In this document: positions 35,062-44,772 of the stretch, in pieces
Position numbering within the stretch: position 1 is the first letter of the stretch
Layout: every line of letters starts with the position of its first letter
Assembly: GCF_021354595.1 (NCBI RefSeq)
Contig: NZ_JADWYJ010000001.1
Location: 287,446-351,445 of the forward strand
Source of the DNA: Maribellus sp. CM-23
Lineage (GTDB): Bacteria; Bacteroidota; Bacteroidia; Bacteroidales; Prolixibacteraceae
Direction: 5' to 3'
Length of the DNA stretch: 64,000 bases
Translations under genes and position numbers: made by a program
The notes under the pieces: model-generated
What the model saw: only the letters and a program-made list of their open reading frames with translations
Database searches by the model: none
What the model was told of the DNA's origin: nothing

Positions 35062-36498
35062 ATGGCAAAAAAGAGCGAACTATACCACTTAACAATTGCT
35101 GTACGCCGTTTTCTGCGTTCCATATTGAATATAAAAGACGGGACCGACATAGAATCAACCATTGCAGGAATTAAACGCGACATTGGTTTTCGCGGCCCAA
35201 CCGCCTGGATTCTTATTTTCTCCATATTTATAGCATCTATCGGGCTGAATGTCAACTCAACAGCGGTTATTATCGGCGCCATGTTAATTTCGCCCTTAAT
35301 GGGACCGATCCTCGGAATTGGCTTATCCATCGGCACCAACGATATTGAAACACTCATTCGTTCCTTAAAAAACCTGGGGATTGCGGTTTCCATATCGCTG
35401 ATAACTTCCACTCTGTACTTTATGATTACCCCGCTGAATATAGAGCAGTCGGAATTGCTGGCACGCACGGAACCTACTATTCTGGATGTGATGGTGGCAC
35501 TGTTTGGTGGCTTCGCCGGGATTGTGGCTGGTTCGAGAAAGGAAAAAACCAACGTAATACCGGGTGTTGCCATTGCTACTGCCCTGATGCCTCCTTTGTG
35601 TACCGCAGGTTACGGACTGGCGACCATGAAGATGAGTTATTTCCTCGGAGCTTTTTACCTGTTCTTTATTAACTCTGTTTTTATCAGCCTTGCAACTTTC
35701 CTGGTTGTCAGATATTTAAAATTTCCGGTTGTTTCGTACATCGATCCCGCGAGGATAAAAAAATACCGGAATATATCGGTTTCATTCCTTGTACTGACCA
35801 TTATCCCAAGCGCCATCATTTTTTACAAGGTGATACAGGAAACGCGTTTCAACATTGCTTCGGAAAATTTTATCAAAGAGAAAGCCGTTTTTGCCGGCAG
35901 TGAACTCATCAACAAGAAAATCTCCTACTCCGATACTTTATCCACCATTGACCTGTATTACATCGGGCAGGAGATTTCGGATGAGAAAATAGGTTTTCTG
36001 CAAAACATGCTAGCCAACTATGGCTTAAGCGGGCAAAAACACTTTTCCATCACCAAGAAAACACAGGTGAGGGTTCACCAGGACAAAGACAACAGCGCGG
36101 CTTTCGAACAAAAAATGGCGGATTTGAGTTCTGATCTCCGGCTAAAAATTCTGGAAGATATTTATGCCAAGAATGAACAGATTGTGCAGGACAAGGAAAC
36201 AAAAATCAGGCTGCTGGAGCAGGAAGTATTGCGTTTAAGCAAGCGAGACACCTTCCCCTTTCAGCAAATTGACACGGAGTTAAAATTTCATTTCAGCAAT
36301 ATTGACAAATTTGCTTTTGCCGAAATTACACAGCTGAGCTCAAGAAAAGATTCACTTGTTTACGATACCATCCCCACGTTACTTGTGAATTACAAAGAAT
36401 CGATTGTAGGGAGCCAAGTTCACGAAGAGAATAACAAAATAAACGAGTGGCTTCGGATCCGGTTTAATAATCCTAAGATATCAGTTATTAATTATTAG
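35062..36498 (+). CDS. DUF389 (TIGR00341-type) membrane protein
   Basis: A 478-residue protein with the DUF389 membrane domain in residues of about 45-260. GAMLISPLMGPILGIGLSIG is the signature, and GVAIATALMPPLCTAGYGLA follows. About six transmembrane helices are visible. The remainder (about 260-478) is soluble and beta/alpha, with a coiled-coil-like stretch (KNEQIVQDKETKIRLLEQEVLRL). The family's function is unknown; a transport or stress role has been suggested. It is monocistronic, with 231 bases upstream containing no clear feature. Confidence 0.88.
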   Translation: MAKKSELYHLTIAVRRFLRSILNIKDGTDIESTIAGIKRDIGFRGPTAWILIFSIFIASIGLNVNSTAVIIGAMLISPLMGPILGIGLSIGTNDIETLIRSLKNLGIAVSISLITSTLYFMITPLNIEQSELLARTEPTILDVMVALFGGFAGIVAGSRKEKTNVIPGVAIATALMPPLCTAGYGLATMKMSYFLGAFYLFFINSVFISLATFLVVRYLKFPVVSYIDPARIKKYRNISVSFLVLTIIPSAIIFYKVIQETRFNIASENFIKEKAVFAGSELINKKISYSDTLSTIDLYYIGQEISDEKIGFLQNMLANYGLSGQKHFSITKKTQVRVHQDKDNSAAFEQKMADLSSDLRLKILEDIYAKNEQIVQDKETKIRLLEQEVLRLSKRDTFPFQQIDTELKFHFSNIDKFAFAEITQLSSRKDSLVYDTIPTLLVNYKESIVGSQVHEENNKINEWLRIRFNNPKISVINY

Positions 36499-36558
36499 AA
36501 AATTCTCCGCGCATAGAAATACGCTGGTTCTGTTCTGAAATGATACCCGATGAAACGA

Positions 36559-37020
36559 TTAGAATTTCATCATCCGGTCGATATCGCGTTTCGCGTCTTT
36601 TTCTTTCAGCGTTTCGCGTTTATCGTAGGTTTTCTTACCGCGTGCCAGTGCAATTTCAAGCTTTGCCAGGCCGCGGTCGTTCACAAACAGCTTAACCGGC
36701 ACAATGGTGAATCCGGATTCCTTTACTTTTTTCGCCAGCTTATCCAGTTCTTTTCGGTTAAGGAGCAGCTTGCGGTCGCGTTTGGCAATGTGATTGTTGC
36801 AGGTTCCAAGTTCGTATTCAGAAATATGCAGGTTGATCACATACAACTCGTTACGCACAAACTGGCAATACGAATCGGTCAAGTTAACCTTTCCTCCGCG
36901 GATGGATTTGATCTCGGTCCCCACCAGTTTCATGCCCGCTACCAAGCGTTCCACCAGTTCGTATTCGAAGGTGGCCTTCTTATTTTTGATGCTTATATTT
37001 TGCTTTGGTGCGTGTGCCAT
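36559..37020 (-). CDS. smpB: SsrA-binding protein SmpB
   Basis: A 153-residue tmRNA partner that rescues stalled ribosomes. [19 protein letters not shown] and [14 protein letters not shown] are the N-terminal OB-fold, [15 protein letters not shown] is in the middle and [32 protein letters not shown] is the C-terminal tail that enters the empty mRNA channel. The tmRNA gene itself is not in this window. Confidence 0.96.
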   Translation of the reverse strand: MAHAPKQNISIKNKKATFEYELVERLVAGMKLVGTEIKSIRGGKVNLTDSYCQFVRNELYVINLHISEYELGTCNNHIAKRDRKLLLNRKELDKLAKKVKESGFTIVPVKLFVNDRGLAKLEIALARGKKTYDKRETLKEKDAKRDIDRMMKF

Positions 37021-37065
37021 TTTTAAATTATTAGTTGTACGTGTATGTGGTCAGCAATGCTTTAA

Positions 37066-37635
37066 TCAATAATATGCATTCAGCAGTTTCGACAAGAACA
37101 CACTTAAAAAACTGAATACAAAAAAGTTAACCACAATGGTGATCAATATATAACTGCTTTCTTTGTTTTCGGGCAAAGTTAACAGGTTGCGAGCGCCTAC
37201 CCAAAACAGGTAAAAGCTGTACACTCCCACTATGTCGAGAACATACAAAAACGGGAACATTCCGGTAAGCAACGACACCAGTAAAATCGGAGTCATGGAA
37301 TAAACCACCAGTTTCCGGGCTGCCGCAGCATCCTTTTCTCCGCCAAAAGTCTTCATTAGTTCGGTGGTAAAAAACACACCCAGAAAATACATCAATACAA
37401 AAAGCACGACTTCCCGAATGGCTTTCAGCAGCGGGTACTCGATAAAGAAATCGGTTCTTTTAAAGAACTCGCCGATAAAAACCGCCACTGCTACCGCCAG
37501 CACAATGGGCAACATGTATGTCAGCCACAGTTTTGCGCCGCTCTCTTCCTTGTCCTTTTGTGCCTGCCAAAACTCCTTTGGAGTAAACAGCAGTTCTTTC
37601 ACTTGAGCAATTATGTTTGAAAATGAGAATTCCAT
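37066..37635 (-). CDS. YIP1 family membrane protein
   Basis: A 189-residue integral membrane protein if started at MEFSFSNIIAQVKELLFTPKEFW; the further-upstream ATG at 37719 would add an unconserved 28-residue head. About five transmembrane helices are visible (LWLTYMLPIVLAVAVAVFIG; VLFVLMYFLGVFF; ILLVSLLTGMFPFLYVLDIVG; and so on). The KELLFTPKEFWQ opening is typical of Bacteroidota YIP1 proteins, whose function is unknown. It lies 45 bases upstream of smpB on the same strand. Confidence 0.82.
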   Translation of the reverse strand: MEFSFSNIIAQVKELLFTPKEFWQAQKDKEESGAKLWLTYMLPIVLAVAVAVFIGEFFKRTDFFIEYPLLKAIREVVLFVLMYFLGVFFTTELMKTFGGEKDAAAARKLVVYSMTPILLVSLLTGMFPFLYVLDIVGVYSFYLFWVGARNLLTLPENKESSYILITIVVNFFVFSFLSVFLSKLLNAYY

Positions 37636-37754
37636 CCCCTGAAAATTTGCTGCAAAATTACACTTTCTATCAAATTTAGGAAATTTTTCGATCGGCAGTA
37701 ATGTGTTTAGAACAGCCACACAGCGTACATTCCACCTCTCATGCAGGTAGCTCT

Positions 37755-39785
37755 TTATTTTTCCAGCTCTCTTCTCCGCTCCTGAAGGATGTTTTGCAAG
37801 GCAAACATTTCGTCACGCAAACGGGCGGCTTCAATAAAATCGAGCTCTTTGGCAGCGGCTTTCATCTGCTTTTGCGTTTTGTCGATGGCTTTCTCCAGCC
37901 CGTCGATACTCATGTACTGCACCACCGGATCGGCTGCAATATCGGGCTGTCCCATTCCTCCTTCGTATTGTGGTTGCTTGTCGCTGCGGTATTCGTAGCC
38001 AATGATTTCGCGCGTTGGTTTCACAATCGCTCTGGGCGTAATATTGTTTTCTTGGTTGTATTTCAGCTGTTTCTCGCGCCGGTAATTGGTAGAATCGATG
38101 GTTCTTTTCATCGAATCGGTCATTTTATCCGCATACATAATTACCATCCCGTTGAGGTTACGTGCAGCACGCCCCGCCGTTTGGGTAAGTGACCGTTCCG
38201 AGCGCAGAAACCCTTCCTTATCGGCATCCAGAATAGCTACCAGCGAAACTTCGGGCAAATCGAGACCTTCCCTCAAAAGGTTAATCCCCACCAGCACATC
38301 AAATTCGCCTTTCCGAAGTTGCTCCATAATCTCGATCCGTTCCATCGTATCCACATCCGAGTGAATGTAACGCGTCTTCACGCCCATGTTCAGGAGGTAT
38401 TTAGAGAGTTCTTCCGCCATCCGTTTGGTCAATGTGGTTACCAGCACCCGTTCGTCCTTTTCAACCCGCAGGTTGATTTCGTGCATCAAATCGTCGATTT
38501 GGTTGGCACTGGGCCGCACATCAATAATCGGATCCAGCAAGCCGGTCGGGCGAATGATCTGTTCCACCACCACGCCTTCACTTTTTACCAGTTCGTAATC
38601 GGCCGGGGTGGCGCTCACATAAATTACCTGGTTCACAAGGTTCTCAAACTCTTCGAAACGCAAAGGCCGGTTATCAATGGCTGCCGGCAAACGGAATCCA
38701 TATTCCACCAAATTCACCTTTCGCGAATTATCGCCGCCGTACATCGCACGTATCTGCGGAATGGTAACATGGCTTTCGTCGATCACCGTCAGAAAATCAT
38801 CCGGAAAATAATCGAGCAAACAGAAAGGTCGTGTACCCGCGGCTCTTCCGTCGAAATAACGCGAGTAATTTTCAATGCCCGGACAGTAGCCCAGTTCACG
38901 CATCATTTCCATGTCGTATTCGGTGCGCTCCAGTATCCGTTTGGCTTCAAGTGGTTTCCCAATTTCCTTGAAAAAGTCTACCTGCTTCACAAGGTCATCC
39001 TGAATCTGATGAATGGCTGATTTCATCCGGTCTTTGGTGGTCACAAAAATATTCGCCGGATAAATGGTTACCTGTTCCAGACGTTCAATGGTTAAACCGT
39101 CAGCCGGGTCAAAACTGCTTATCTCTTCAATTTCGTCACCCCAGAAAGTGATGCGGTAAGCCACATCGGCATAAGCCGGGTAAATATCCACATTATCCCC
39201 CCGCACCCTGAAATTTCCACGCTGAAACTCGGCTTCACTGCGCGAATACAAGGCATCCACCAATTGCCTGAGCATGGCATTCCGGGAAACCTTCTCCCCC
39301 ACATTTACCGTGGTTACATTGGCATGAAAATCTTCCGGATTACCGATACCGTAAAGACACGACACCGACGAAACCACAATTACATCGCGGCGCCCCGAAA
39401 GAAGCGCAGAAGTCGCACTCAACCGGAGCTTCTCAATATCCTGGTTGATCGACAGATCCTTTTCGATGTACGTATCGCTAGTGGGCAAATAAGCCTCGGG
39501 CTGGTAATAGTCGTAGTACGACACAAAATACTCCACCGAGTTGTTCGGAAAGAACTGTTTCATCTCGCTGTACAACTGCGCTGCCAGGGTTTTGTTATGG
39601 CTCAGCACAAGCGTTGGGCGTTGTACTTTTTCGATAACATTGGCCACCGTAAACGTTTTTCCCGACCCGGTAACCCCCAGCAAAGTCTGAAAGCGCTCAC
39701 CGCTTGTTATGCCGTCAGTCAGCTGTACAATTGCTTCGGGCTGATCGCCAGTGGGCTGATAATCTGCTACTACCTTAAAATCCAT
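37755..39785 (-). CDS. uvrB: UvrABC excinuclease subunit B
   Basis: A 676-residue full-length UvrB, the damage-verification helicase of nucleotide excision repair. Visible are Walker A GVTGSGKTFT, the beta-hairpin region YDYYQPEAYLP, DESHVT (Walker B), the helicase motif VGINLLREGLDLPEVSLV, AGRAARN and the C-terminal UVR domain (KQMKAAAKELDFIEAARLRDEM) that contacts UvrC. The gene is monocistronic and divergent from the outer-membrane protein gene. Confidence 0.97.
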   Translation of the reverse strand: MDFKVVADYQPTGDQPEAIVQLTDGITSGERFQTLLGVTGSGKTFTVANVIEKVQRPTLVLSHNKTLAAQLYSEMKQFFPNNSVEYFVSYYDYYQPEAYLPTSDTYIEKDLSINQDIEKLRLSATSALLSGRRDVIVVSSVSCLYGIGNPEDFHANVTTVNVGEKVSRNAMLRQLVDALYSRSEAEFQRGNFRVRGDNVDIYPAYADVAYRITFWGDEIEEISSFDPADGLTIERLEQVTIYPANIFVTTKDRMKSAIHQIQDDLVKQVDFFKEIGKPLEAKRILERTEYDMEMMRELGYCPGIENYSRYFDGRAAGTRPFCLLDYFPDDFLTVIDESHVTIPQIRAMYGGDNSRKVNLVEYGFRLPAAIDNRPLRFEEFENLVNQVIYVSATPADYELVKSEGVVVEQIIRPTGLLDPIIDVRPSANQIDDLMHEINLRVEKDERVLVTTLTKRMAEELSKYLLNMGVKTRYIHSDVDTMERIEIMEQLRKGEFDVLVGINLLREGLDLPEVSLVAILDADKEGFLRSERSLTQTAGRAARNLNGMVIMYADKMTDSMKRTIDSTNYRREKQLKYNQENNITPRAIVKPTREIIGYEYRSDKQPQYEGGMGQPDIAADPVVQYMSIDGLEKAIDKTQKQMKAAAKELDFIEAARLRDEMFALQNILQERRRELEK

Positions 39786-39910
39786 CCTGCAAACTTACAA
39801 ATTGATTTTCATACTAGATTGAGCAATGCTGTTTTGATTGCTTTTTCATAAGTTTGCATATGAACACCAGATGTTCGTTATTTGTTGGACGCTTTAAAAA
39901 ATCTTTTTTT

Positions 39911-40615
39911 ATGAAAAATTTTCTGAACCTCTCTGTTTGCGCACTGCTCGTTTTGCTTTTTCATTCGGCAGCCGGACAGGAAGGAACTGTACGTACGTAT
40001 GAAAAACCAGACACCAGAGGCCTGTACCTGGGAGGACAAGCTTCTACCAACGGATTTGGAGGTACTGCACGTTATGTTTTTAACAACTGGTTTTCGTTGA
40101 AAACCGGTTACGAAACGCTTTCGCCTTCTTTTGATGTTGATTTTGAGGAATACGGAATTAACTACGATGCCACGCTGGATTATAAAACCGGAGGTATCCT
40201 GATGCTTGCCGATTTCAATTATACCCGAAATCTGTATATCTCTGCCGGAATTATCTTTACTTCCTTTAATCCGGAAGTAAAAGGTTTTGCGGTCAGCGAT
40301 TACCAGTTTGGAGACATTACCATTCCGGCAGAAGACATTGGTACATTTCAGTTCGAAATTGAGCCGCAGTTAAAAGCTGCTCCCTATGTTGGCGCAGGTT
40401 ACCAGGCATTTTTAGGCAAAGCCAACCGTGTAGTTTTCAGCTACGAGATGGGCTTTTACTACATGGGAGCTCCCGATTTAACAATCCAGGCTGATGGCTT
40501 GCTTTCGCCTACTGCCGATCCGGCACTGGGGCACGAACAATACCTCGAAAGACAATTCGATGCGTATAAAATTTACCCCATCCTGAAATTTAATTTAGCT
40601 GTCAAACTTTTTTAA
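39911..40615 (+). CDS. Outer-membrane beta-barrel protein
   Basis: A 234-residue exported protein started at MKNFLNLSVCALLVLLFHSAAGQ. An upstream ATG at 39854 would add 19 residues before the signal peptide, so the later one is preferred. Alternating strands (GLYLGGQASTNGFGGTARYVF; FSLKTGYETLSPSF; VVFSYEMGFYYMG) and the terminal ILKFNLAVKLF, with its C-terminal Phe, indicate a small beta-barrel of the OmpW/porin-like kind. Cargo unknown. It starts a two-gene operon with the lipoprotein that follows by 21 bases. Confidence 0.8.
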   Translation: MKNFLNLSVCALLVLLFHSAAGQEGTVRTYEKPDTRGLYLGGQASTNGFGGTARYVFNNWFSLKTGYETLSPSFDVDFEEYGINYDATLDYKTGGILMLADFNYTRNLYISAGIIFTSFNPEVKGFAVSDYQFGDITIPAEDIGTFQFEIEPQLKAAPYVGAGYQAFLGKANRVVFSYEMGFYYMGAPDLTIQADGLLSPTADPALGHEQYLERQFDAYKIYPILKFNLAVKLF

Positions 40616-40636
40616 CCTGCTAAAATTTACCAGATC

Positions 40637-42268
40637 ATGAAAAATTTCATTCAACATACATTTTTAAAAATTTCGCTTGTAGTAGTTCTTTTCGCGTCGC
40701 TTGGCGCCTGTGGCGAAATGTTTGACGATCCATTCAAAGACAAGGAAACCGGCGAAGACATTAATATTCTGATCGTGGATTTTAATTTCTTTACCACCCG
40801 CATGTCCTTTAAATTTATGGATGTAACAAACAACCAGCAGATTACCCAAGAGGCAACAGTTACTTTTACCGGGCCAAACGCCAGTGACATTGTAACATTT
40901 GCCGGGGAAAAAGAAGCACAACACCTTACATCGCAGGGACAACTTGAACTTACCGTTGATCCGAACGTGGAATTCTCAGCGTCTTCACCGCTCGATTTTA
41001 CCGTTCATGTGCAGGTAGAAGGCTACGAAGATTTCACCCAGAATATTCAGATCAACAGCGAAGGCAAGAAAACATTCGAACTTGTATTATCTCCCGTTTC
41101 CGGTGGCGAAGAAGATGTACTGGACGGAGAAGAAGACGGCGGCTCGATTATTTTTTCGGTGATGCCGACCAAATCAGCCACCTTAGCATCTGAGAAACCT
41201 TACCGGGTCAACTATTCTGTTACCAAAGAAGACATGGTGAAATTTACGGATGCAAGTGGTCAGAAAATATTTAATTCGGAGAACGAACTGATGGCTGCCT
41301 ATGAGCAAAATCCCTCCGGCTTCTTTCAATTGACAGTGGATATAAAAACCGGCTTCCCGACTACCGCAGAGAAGGTCTGGAACGAAGAAACAGCAACGCT
41401 TGCCTTGTTTAGCAAACTGGAAACCGGCAACGTAGTTTCATTGGTAATCGACGGGCACACCGTTAAAAACCTGAACGGCGGCGTCATCACTCAGCTTTGT
41501 TCTTACACCGGAACACCTGAACCTGAGACTTTTGGCTTTGCTCAATTTCAAAACAACGCCTGGAACATCTCAGCTGAGCCGGTCAACCATACGTCGTTAA
41601 ACATTTCCTATGTTCTGGCCAAAGCTTCCACTGATGCACTTTGCAGCTCGGGAGCCAGCATAAAATTCGCGTCCAATTCCAAATCCAGTTTCTCAATTGA
41701 TGCTGATATTTATGATGCCGAGGGAAAACTGATCCGTACGAATAATTTCAAAGGAAACTTCCCGGAGACCTTTGTGCTGGAAAATGTACCGGAAGTAGCT
41801 GCCAGGTTGGTTTTCAGAAACAACAACCCTGCTTTCAAAGAAATTGCACCACTGGAAGTTTCGAGCCTTTGCAGCGGAAACTACGAAGTGGACGTGGATG
41901 CAGCCGATGGTTATGTGGAGTACGAAGTGGTTTTAAAAGCCATTTGCCCCGATGATCTTTCGGTGGCCGTTGCGCCGACTTACAGCGGTGAAATGCGCAT
42001 CAAAAACAGCAACGATCCGTGGCAGGGAATTGACATGAAAGGCGGCGTTGCCAACGTTCTCGCCCAACCCGACCAGGAATACGAATTCCGTTTCCTTTGG
42101 AAAGATGCCTGGGAGAGTTCAAGTTTTATTACTGAATTTGATGCCAACGGCAACTATCTTAACAACACCGATTCAAGCATATCTTCCATGCTGCTTGAAG
42201 ATGGACGGGTGAGAATAAAAATCACCCACGAATTTGAACAAAATATTTGCGACGACCTGGGCTGGTAA
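40637..42268 (+). CDS. Hypothetical lipoprotein, multi-domain beta-rich
   Basis: A 543-residue lipoprotein (lipobox SLGACGE, C25) with no recognised domain. Residues of about 40-165 look like an Ig/PKD-like sandwich (QEATVTFTGPNASDIVTFAG; FTVHVQVEGYEDFTQNIQI). An acidic linker follows (GGEEDVLDGEEDGG, about 169-183), then further beta domains. It is probably surface-exposed and paired with the upstream small barrel. The stop codon (42266-42268) directly abuts that of the convergent phosphatase gene with no spacer. Confidence 0.7.
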   Translation: MKNFIQHTFLKISLVVVLFASLGACGEMFDDPFKDKETGEDINILIVDFNFFTTRMSFKFMDVTNNQQITQEATVTFTGPNASDIVTFAGEKEAQHLTSQGQLELTVDPNVEFSASSPLDFTVHVQVEGYEDFTQNIQINSEGKKTFELVLSPVSGGEEDVLDGEEDGGSIIFSVMPTKSATLASEKPYRVNYSVTKEDMVKFTDASGQKIFNSENELMAAYEQNPSGFFQLTVDIKTGFPTTAEKVWNEETATLALFSKLETGNVVSLVIDGHTVKNLNGGVITQLCSYTGTPEPETFGFAQFQNNAWNISAEPVNHTSLNISYVLAKASTDALCSSGASIKFASNSKSSFSIDADIYDAEGKLIRTNNFKGNFPETFVLENVPEVAARLVFRNNNPAFKEIAPLEVSSLCSGNYEVDVDAADGYVEYEVVLKAICPDDLSVAVAPTYSGEMRIKNSNDPWQGIDMKGGVANVLAQPDQEYEFRFLWKDAWESSSFITEFDANGNYLNNTDSSISSMLLEDGRVRIKITHEFEQNICDDLGW

Positions 42269-42877
42269 TTACACCAGGCTGAAGTCCATTTCATAAAAGT
42301 CATTAACGGAAGTAACCATCATGCCGGCAGTTCGCGCTGCCTGCATGCCTGGTTCGCCGTCCTCAAACACCTGGCAAAACTCAGGGGCAACACCGATTTT
42401 TTCGGCACACTTCAGAAATGTTTCAGGATGCGGCTTTGGATGTTGCACATCGTCGGCTGAAACCAGGATATCCACATACTTGTCGATCCCGATAATTTGC
42501 ATGGTTATTTCTGCCAGCCTGCGATAGCCGCCCGTACCAACCGCCATCGGTAATTTCCCGTGGTATTTTTTCAGCAAAGCCACCACCGGCTCCACCGGTT
42601 TCATTTTGTGCATCAGTTTTTCGTATTCAGCTTCTTTCTGATGCCCTACTTTTTCGGGATCCATTTGAACGCCAAAAAAATCGTTGTAATGCGCAATGGT
42701 TTCCACTGCCGGAACACCTGCCAGCGACATAAAAAGTTCGGGTTTCAAATCCACTTTGTAATCTTTCAGCACATTCCGAAATGCCAGAAAGTGAATCGGC
42801 ATATTATCGGCCAAAGTGCCGTCTAGATCAAAAATAAGGGCTTTTGTCCCCGGGTATATTTCGAGTTTCTTTTCCAT
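42269..42877 (-). CDS. HAD-superfamily hydrolase, beta-phosphoglucomutase-like
   Basis: A 202-residue HAD-IA enzyme (ATG at 42877; a GTG two codons upstream is also possible). Motif I FDLDGTLADNMP holds the nucleophile Asp and acid/base Asp. Motif II is VGTGGYRR. Motif III/IV is SADDVQHPKPHPETFLKCAEKIG ... FEDGEPGMQAARTAGM. Residues of about 25-95 form the helical cap (FRNVLKDYKVDLKPELF). It is likely a sugar-phosphate phosphatase or phosphoglucomutase; the substrate is not predictable. Confidence 0.88.
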   Translation of the reverse strand: MEKKLEIYPGTKALIFDLDGTLADNMPIHFLAFRNVLKDYKVDLKPELFMSLAGVPAVETIAHYNDFFGVQMDPEKVGHQKEAEYEKLMHKMKPVEPVVALLKKYHGKLPMAVGTGGYRRLAEITMQIIGIDKYVDILVSADDVQHPKPHPETFLKCAEKIGVAPEFCQVFEDGEPGMQAARTAGMMVTSVNDFYEMDFSLV

Positions 42878-42986
42878 TTTCACACAGTTTCAAAGTCCCG
42901 AAATTAAACTTTTCGCCATCGGTAAGTGATAGTGTTTTAAGATTTCAGAAAATTTTTAAACTTTGTTCCTCTTAACTTAACATTCA

Positions 42987-43406
42987 ATGAACGAAGTATT
43001 TTTGTATACATTTCCGCAATGGCTGGTGTTTGCCGCACTGTTTGTAATCATTTACGGATGGGTGGAAGGGAAAAAGGTCTTCCGGCTAACGGGGCACGGA
43101 ATTTTCATTTTACTGGGCATTTTCGCCCTGGTTGTCTTGCTCGGCGACTACCTGGCAGCCGCGCACTACTTAAGTCCGGAAGAAGTTGCCAGTGAAGAAC
43201 TGGAAGAAATAGTAACCAACGAAGTCCCGCTGGAAGCAATGTTGCTGCCGGCATACTGGAGTTTTCTGCTGGCAGGAATACTGGCAGTTCCCACGATGAT
43301 ACTTGAATGGAAAAACCGGAAAACGGCCCGCACTTTAACCGTGCTGACAGGCCTGGCTGCCTTACTCGGTTTTTTTATTGTGGTTGGGGCACTGCGTTCG
43401 GTTTAA
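42987..43406 (+). CDS. Small integral membrane protein, function unknown
   Basis: A 139-residue protein with four predicted transmembrane helices (WLVFAALFVIIYGWV; GIFILLGIFALVVLLGDYL; AYWSFLLAGILAVPTMIL; VLTGLAALLGFFIVVGAL). An acidic loop between helices two and three contains SPEEVASEELEEIV. No family is recognised. It is followed 28 bases later by a DUF4440-like lipoprotein on the same strand, so the two may form an operon. Confidence 0.7.
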   Translation: MNEVFLYTFPQWLVFAALFVIIYGWVEGKKVFRLTGHGIFILLGIFALVVLLGDYLAAAHYLSPEEVASEELEEIVTNEVPLEAMLLPAYWSFLLAGILAVPTMILEWKNRKTARTLTVLTGLAALLGFFIVVGALRSV

Positions 43407-43434
43407 ACCAATTCCACAAAAACAATAAAATCCG

Positions 43435-43896
43435 ATGAAGATGAAAAATGTCGCACTGTTTTGTTTTCTGATGGGTATTGCGGGTTTCTTTGGCTGTGAA
43501 TCGAGCTCTCAGAAAAGTACACCCGAACAATGGAAACAGGAAATTTTGCATACCGAGCGGGATTTTGCAGCCATGGCCGCAAGTGAAGGGATTCCGGCTG
43601 CATTTGTTGCCTATGCAGCCGATGATGCTGTTCTCTTGCGAAACAATCGTCTGATAATAGGCAAAGAAAACCTGCAAAACAGCTTTGCCAATTCTCCTGC
43701 AAAATCACCCAATGTAACGCTTGCCTGGACTCCCGATTTTGTGGATGTTTCAGCTTCCGGCGATCTGGGCTACACTTACGGAAAATACATTTATACTCTT
43801 ATCGATTCGGCGGGTGTTGCCAAGCGCGACACAGGTGTTTTTCATACCGTGTGGAAAAAACAGGCAGATGGTACGTGGCGCTTTGTGTGGGACTAA
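43435..43896 (+). CDS. SnoaL/DUF4440-like lipoprotein
   Basis: A 153-residue lipoprotein (lipobox AGFFGCES, C20). The mature part fits the NTF2-like DUF4440 fold: helix TERDFAAMAASEGIPAAFVAYAADDAVLL, strand pair RLIIGKENLQNSF, and GYTYGKYIYTLIDSAGVAKRDTGVFHTVWKKQADGTWRFVWD at the end. Such proteins often bind small hydrophobic ligands or act as isomerase-like scaffolds. The role here is unknown. It converges on the ABC ATPase gene with a 12-base gap. Confidence 0.82.
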   Translation: MKMKNVALFCFLMGIAGFFGCESSSQKSTPEQWKQEILHTERDFAAMAASEGIPAAFVAYAADDAVLLRNNRLIIGKENLQNSFANSPAKSPNVTLAWTPDFVDVSASGDLGYTYGKYIYTLIDSAGVAKRDTGVFHTVWKKQADGTWRFVWD

Positions 43897-43908
43897 ACTG
43901 CCAAAAGC

Positions 43909-44595
43909 TTATTTCCGGTTCACGACCGGGAAATCTTCCTCCACCAGGCCGTCAATTAATTTTACAATGCGGGTTCCGTAATGCGCATTTTCTTCGGAGT
44001 GAGTTACCTGGATAATCGTCATTCCCTCTTCGTTGAGTTTCTTCAACAGTTTCATGATCATCTCCCCCTGTTCCGAATGAAGGTTACCCGTTGGCTCGTC
44101 GGCAAGCAATAATTTCGGATTCCCGATGATGGCCCGGGCAATGGCCACCAACTGCTGCTGCCCACCGGAAAGTTGACTGGGAAAAAGATCTTTCTTGGCC
44201 ACAATATTAAAGCGATCGAGTAGATCGGCCACCAGCGCTTTTCGCTCCTTCCCTTTCACTCCGCGGTATACAAGCGGGGTCTCAATGTTTTCATACACGT
44301 TCAGCTCGTCAATCAGGTGAAATGCCTGGAAAATAAAACCAATGTGACTGCGGTGGTATTGTACCTTTTGTTTTTCCTTTATGCGGTGTGCAGGCTCGTC
44401 CCAGAAATAATACTCTCCGGCACTTGCTTCATCCAGCAAACCGATAATATTCAGCAAAGTAGACTTGCCGGCACCGCTGGGCCCCATTACCGAAACAAAT
44501 TCGCCTTGTTTTACTTCGAGGTTAACTCCTTTTAGAATGAATGTCCGCTGAAACCGCGAATCGTAATACCTGTCGATGTTTTTAAGATTGATCAT
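43909..44595 (-). CDS. ABC transporter ATP-binding protein, MacB/LolD type
   Basis: A 228-residue ATPase started at [12 protein letters not shown]; the frame continues upstream to 44646 but without conserved sequence. Walker A is GPSGAGKST (38-46), the Q-loop Q91, the signature LSGGQQQ (143-149), Walker B LLLADE (163-168) and the H-loop His H200. It is closest to the MacB/LolD/FtsE class that works with FtsX-type permeases by mechanotransmission. It is the only ATPase near six such permeases (45.9-64 kb), so it probably energises several of them. Its own sigma-54-like promoter and upstream site lie at 44660-44768. Confidence 0.93.
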   Translation of the reverse strand: MINLKNIDRYYDSRFQRTFILKGVNLEVKQGEFVSVMGPSGAGKSTLLNIIGLLDEASAGEYYFWDEPAHRIKEKQKVQYHRSHIGFIFQAFHLIDELNVYENIETPLVYRGVKGKERKALVADLLDRFNIVAKKDLFPSQLSGGQQQLVAIARAIIGNPKLLLADEPTGNLHSEQGEMIMKLLKKLNEEGMTIIQVTHSEENAHYGTRIVKLIDGLVEEDFPVVNRK

Positions 44596-44659
44596 ACACT
44601 TTTCTATTATTTCTGAGCGCACTCCGGAAGAATGAGTTCCGGGCAATTTCCTTCGTGTA

Positions 44660-44673
44660 CCAACTTCAGTGCC
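44660..44673 (-). promoter_or_regulatory. Sigma-54-like promoter of the ATPase gene
   Basis: The minus strand reads AGAAAGGCAC-TGAAG-TTGG. GGCAC-N5-TTG matches the sigma-54 -24/-12 layout, except that the -12 GC is GG. Closely similar elements precede two permease genes (50915-50928 and 54208-54221), each with an upstream activator-like repeat at the same distance. Confidence 0.5.
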
Positions 44674-44737
44674 TTTCTGCTAAAACAAAGATAATCAGAA
44701 GCATTCCGAACAAACAGGAACAATGAATGTAAAAATA

Positions 44738-44768
44738 TTTGACAAAATATGTATAATTTTTTTACAAT
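44738..44768. promoter_or_regulatory. Upstream activator-like inverted repeat, copy 1
   Basis: TTTGACAAA, a 13-base spacer containing ATGTATAATT, then TTTTACAAT (6 of 9 identical to TTTGTCAAA). It lies 64 bases upstream of the sigma-54-like GGCAC element. It is almost identical in the left half and spacer to the site at 50993-51023. Confidence 0.55.
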
Positions 44769-44772
44769 GCTC

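Noticed and set aside
39862..39876. SOS/LexA-type box GAACA-n-TGTTC near uvrB
   Set aside because: The half-sites are GAAC-N7-GTTC, not the N4 spacing of known LexA boxes, and no second copy is seen.
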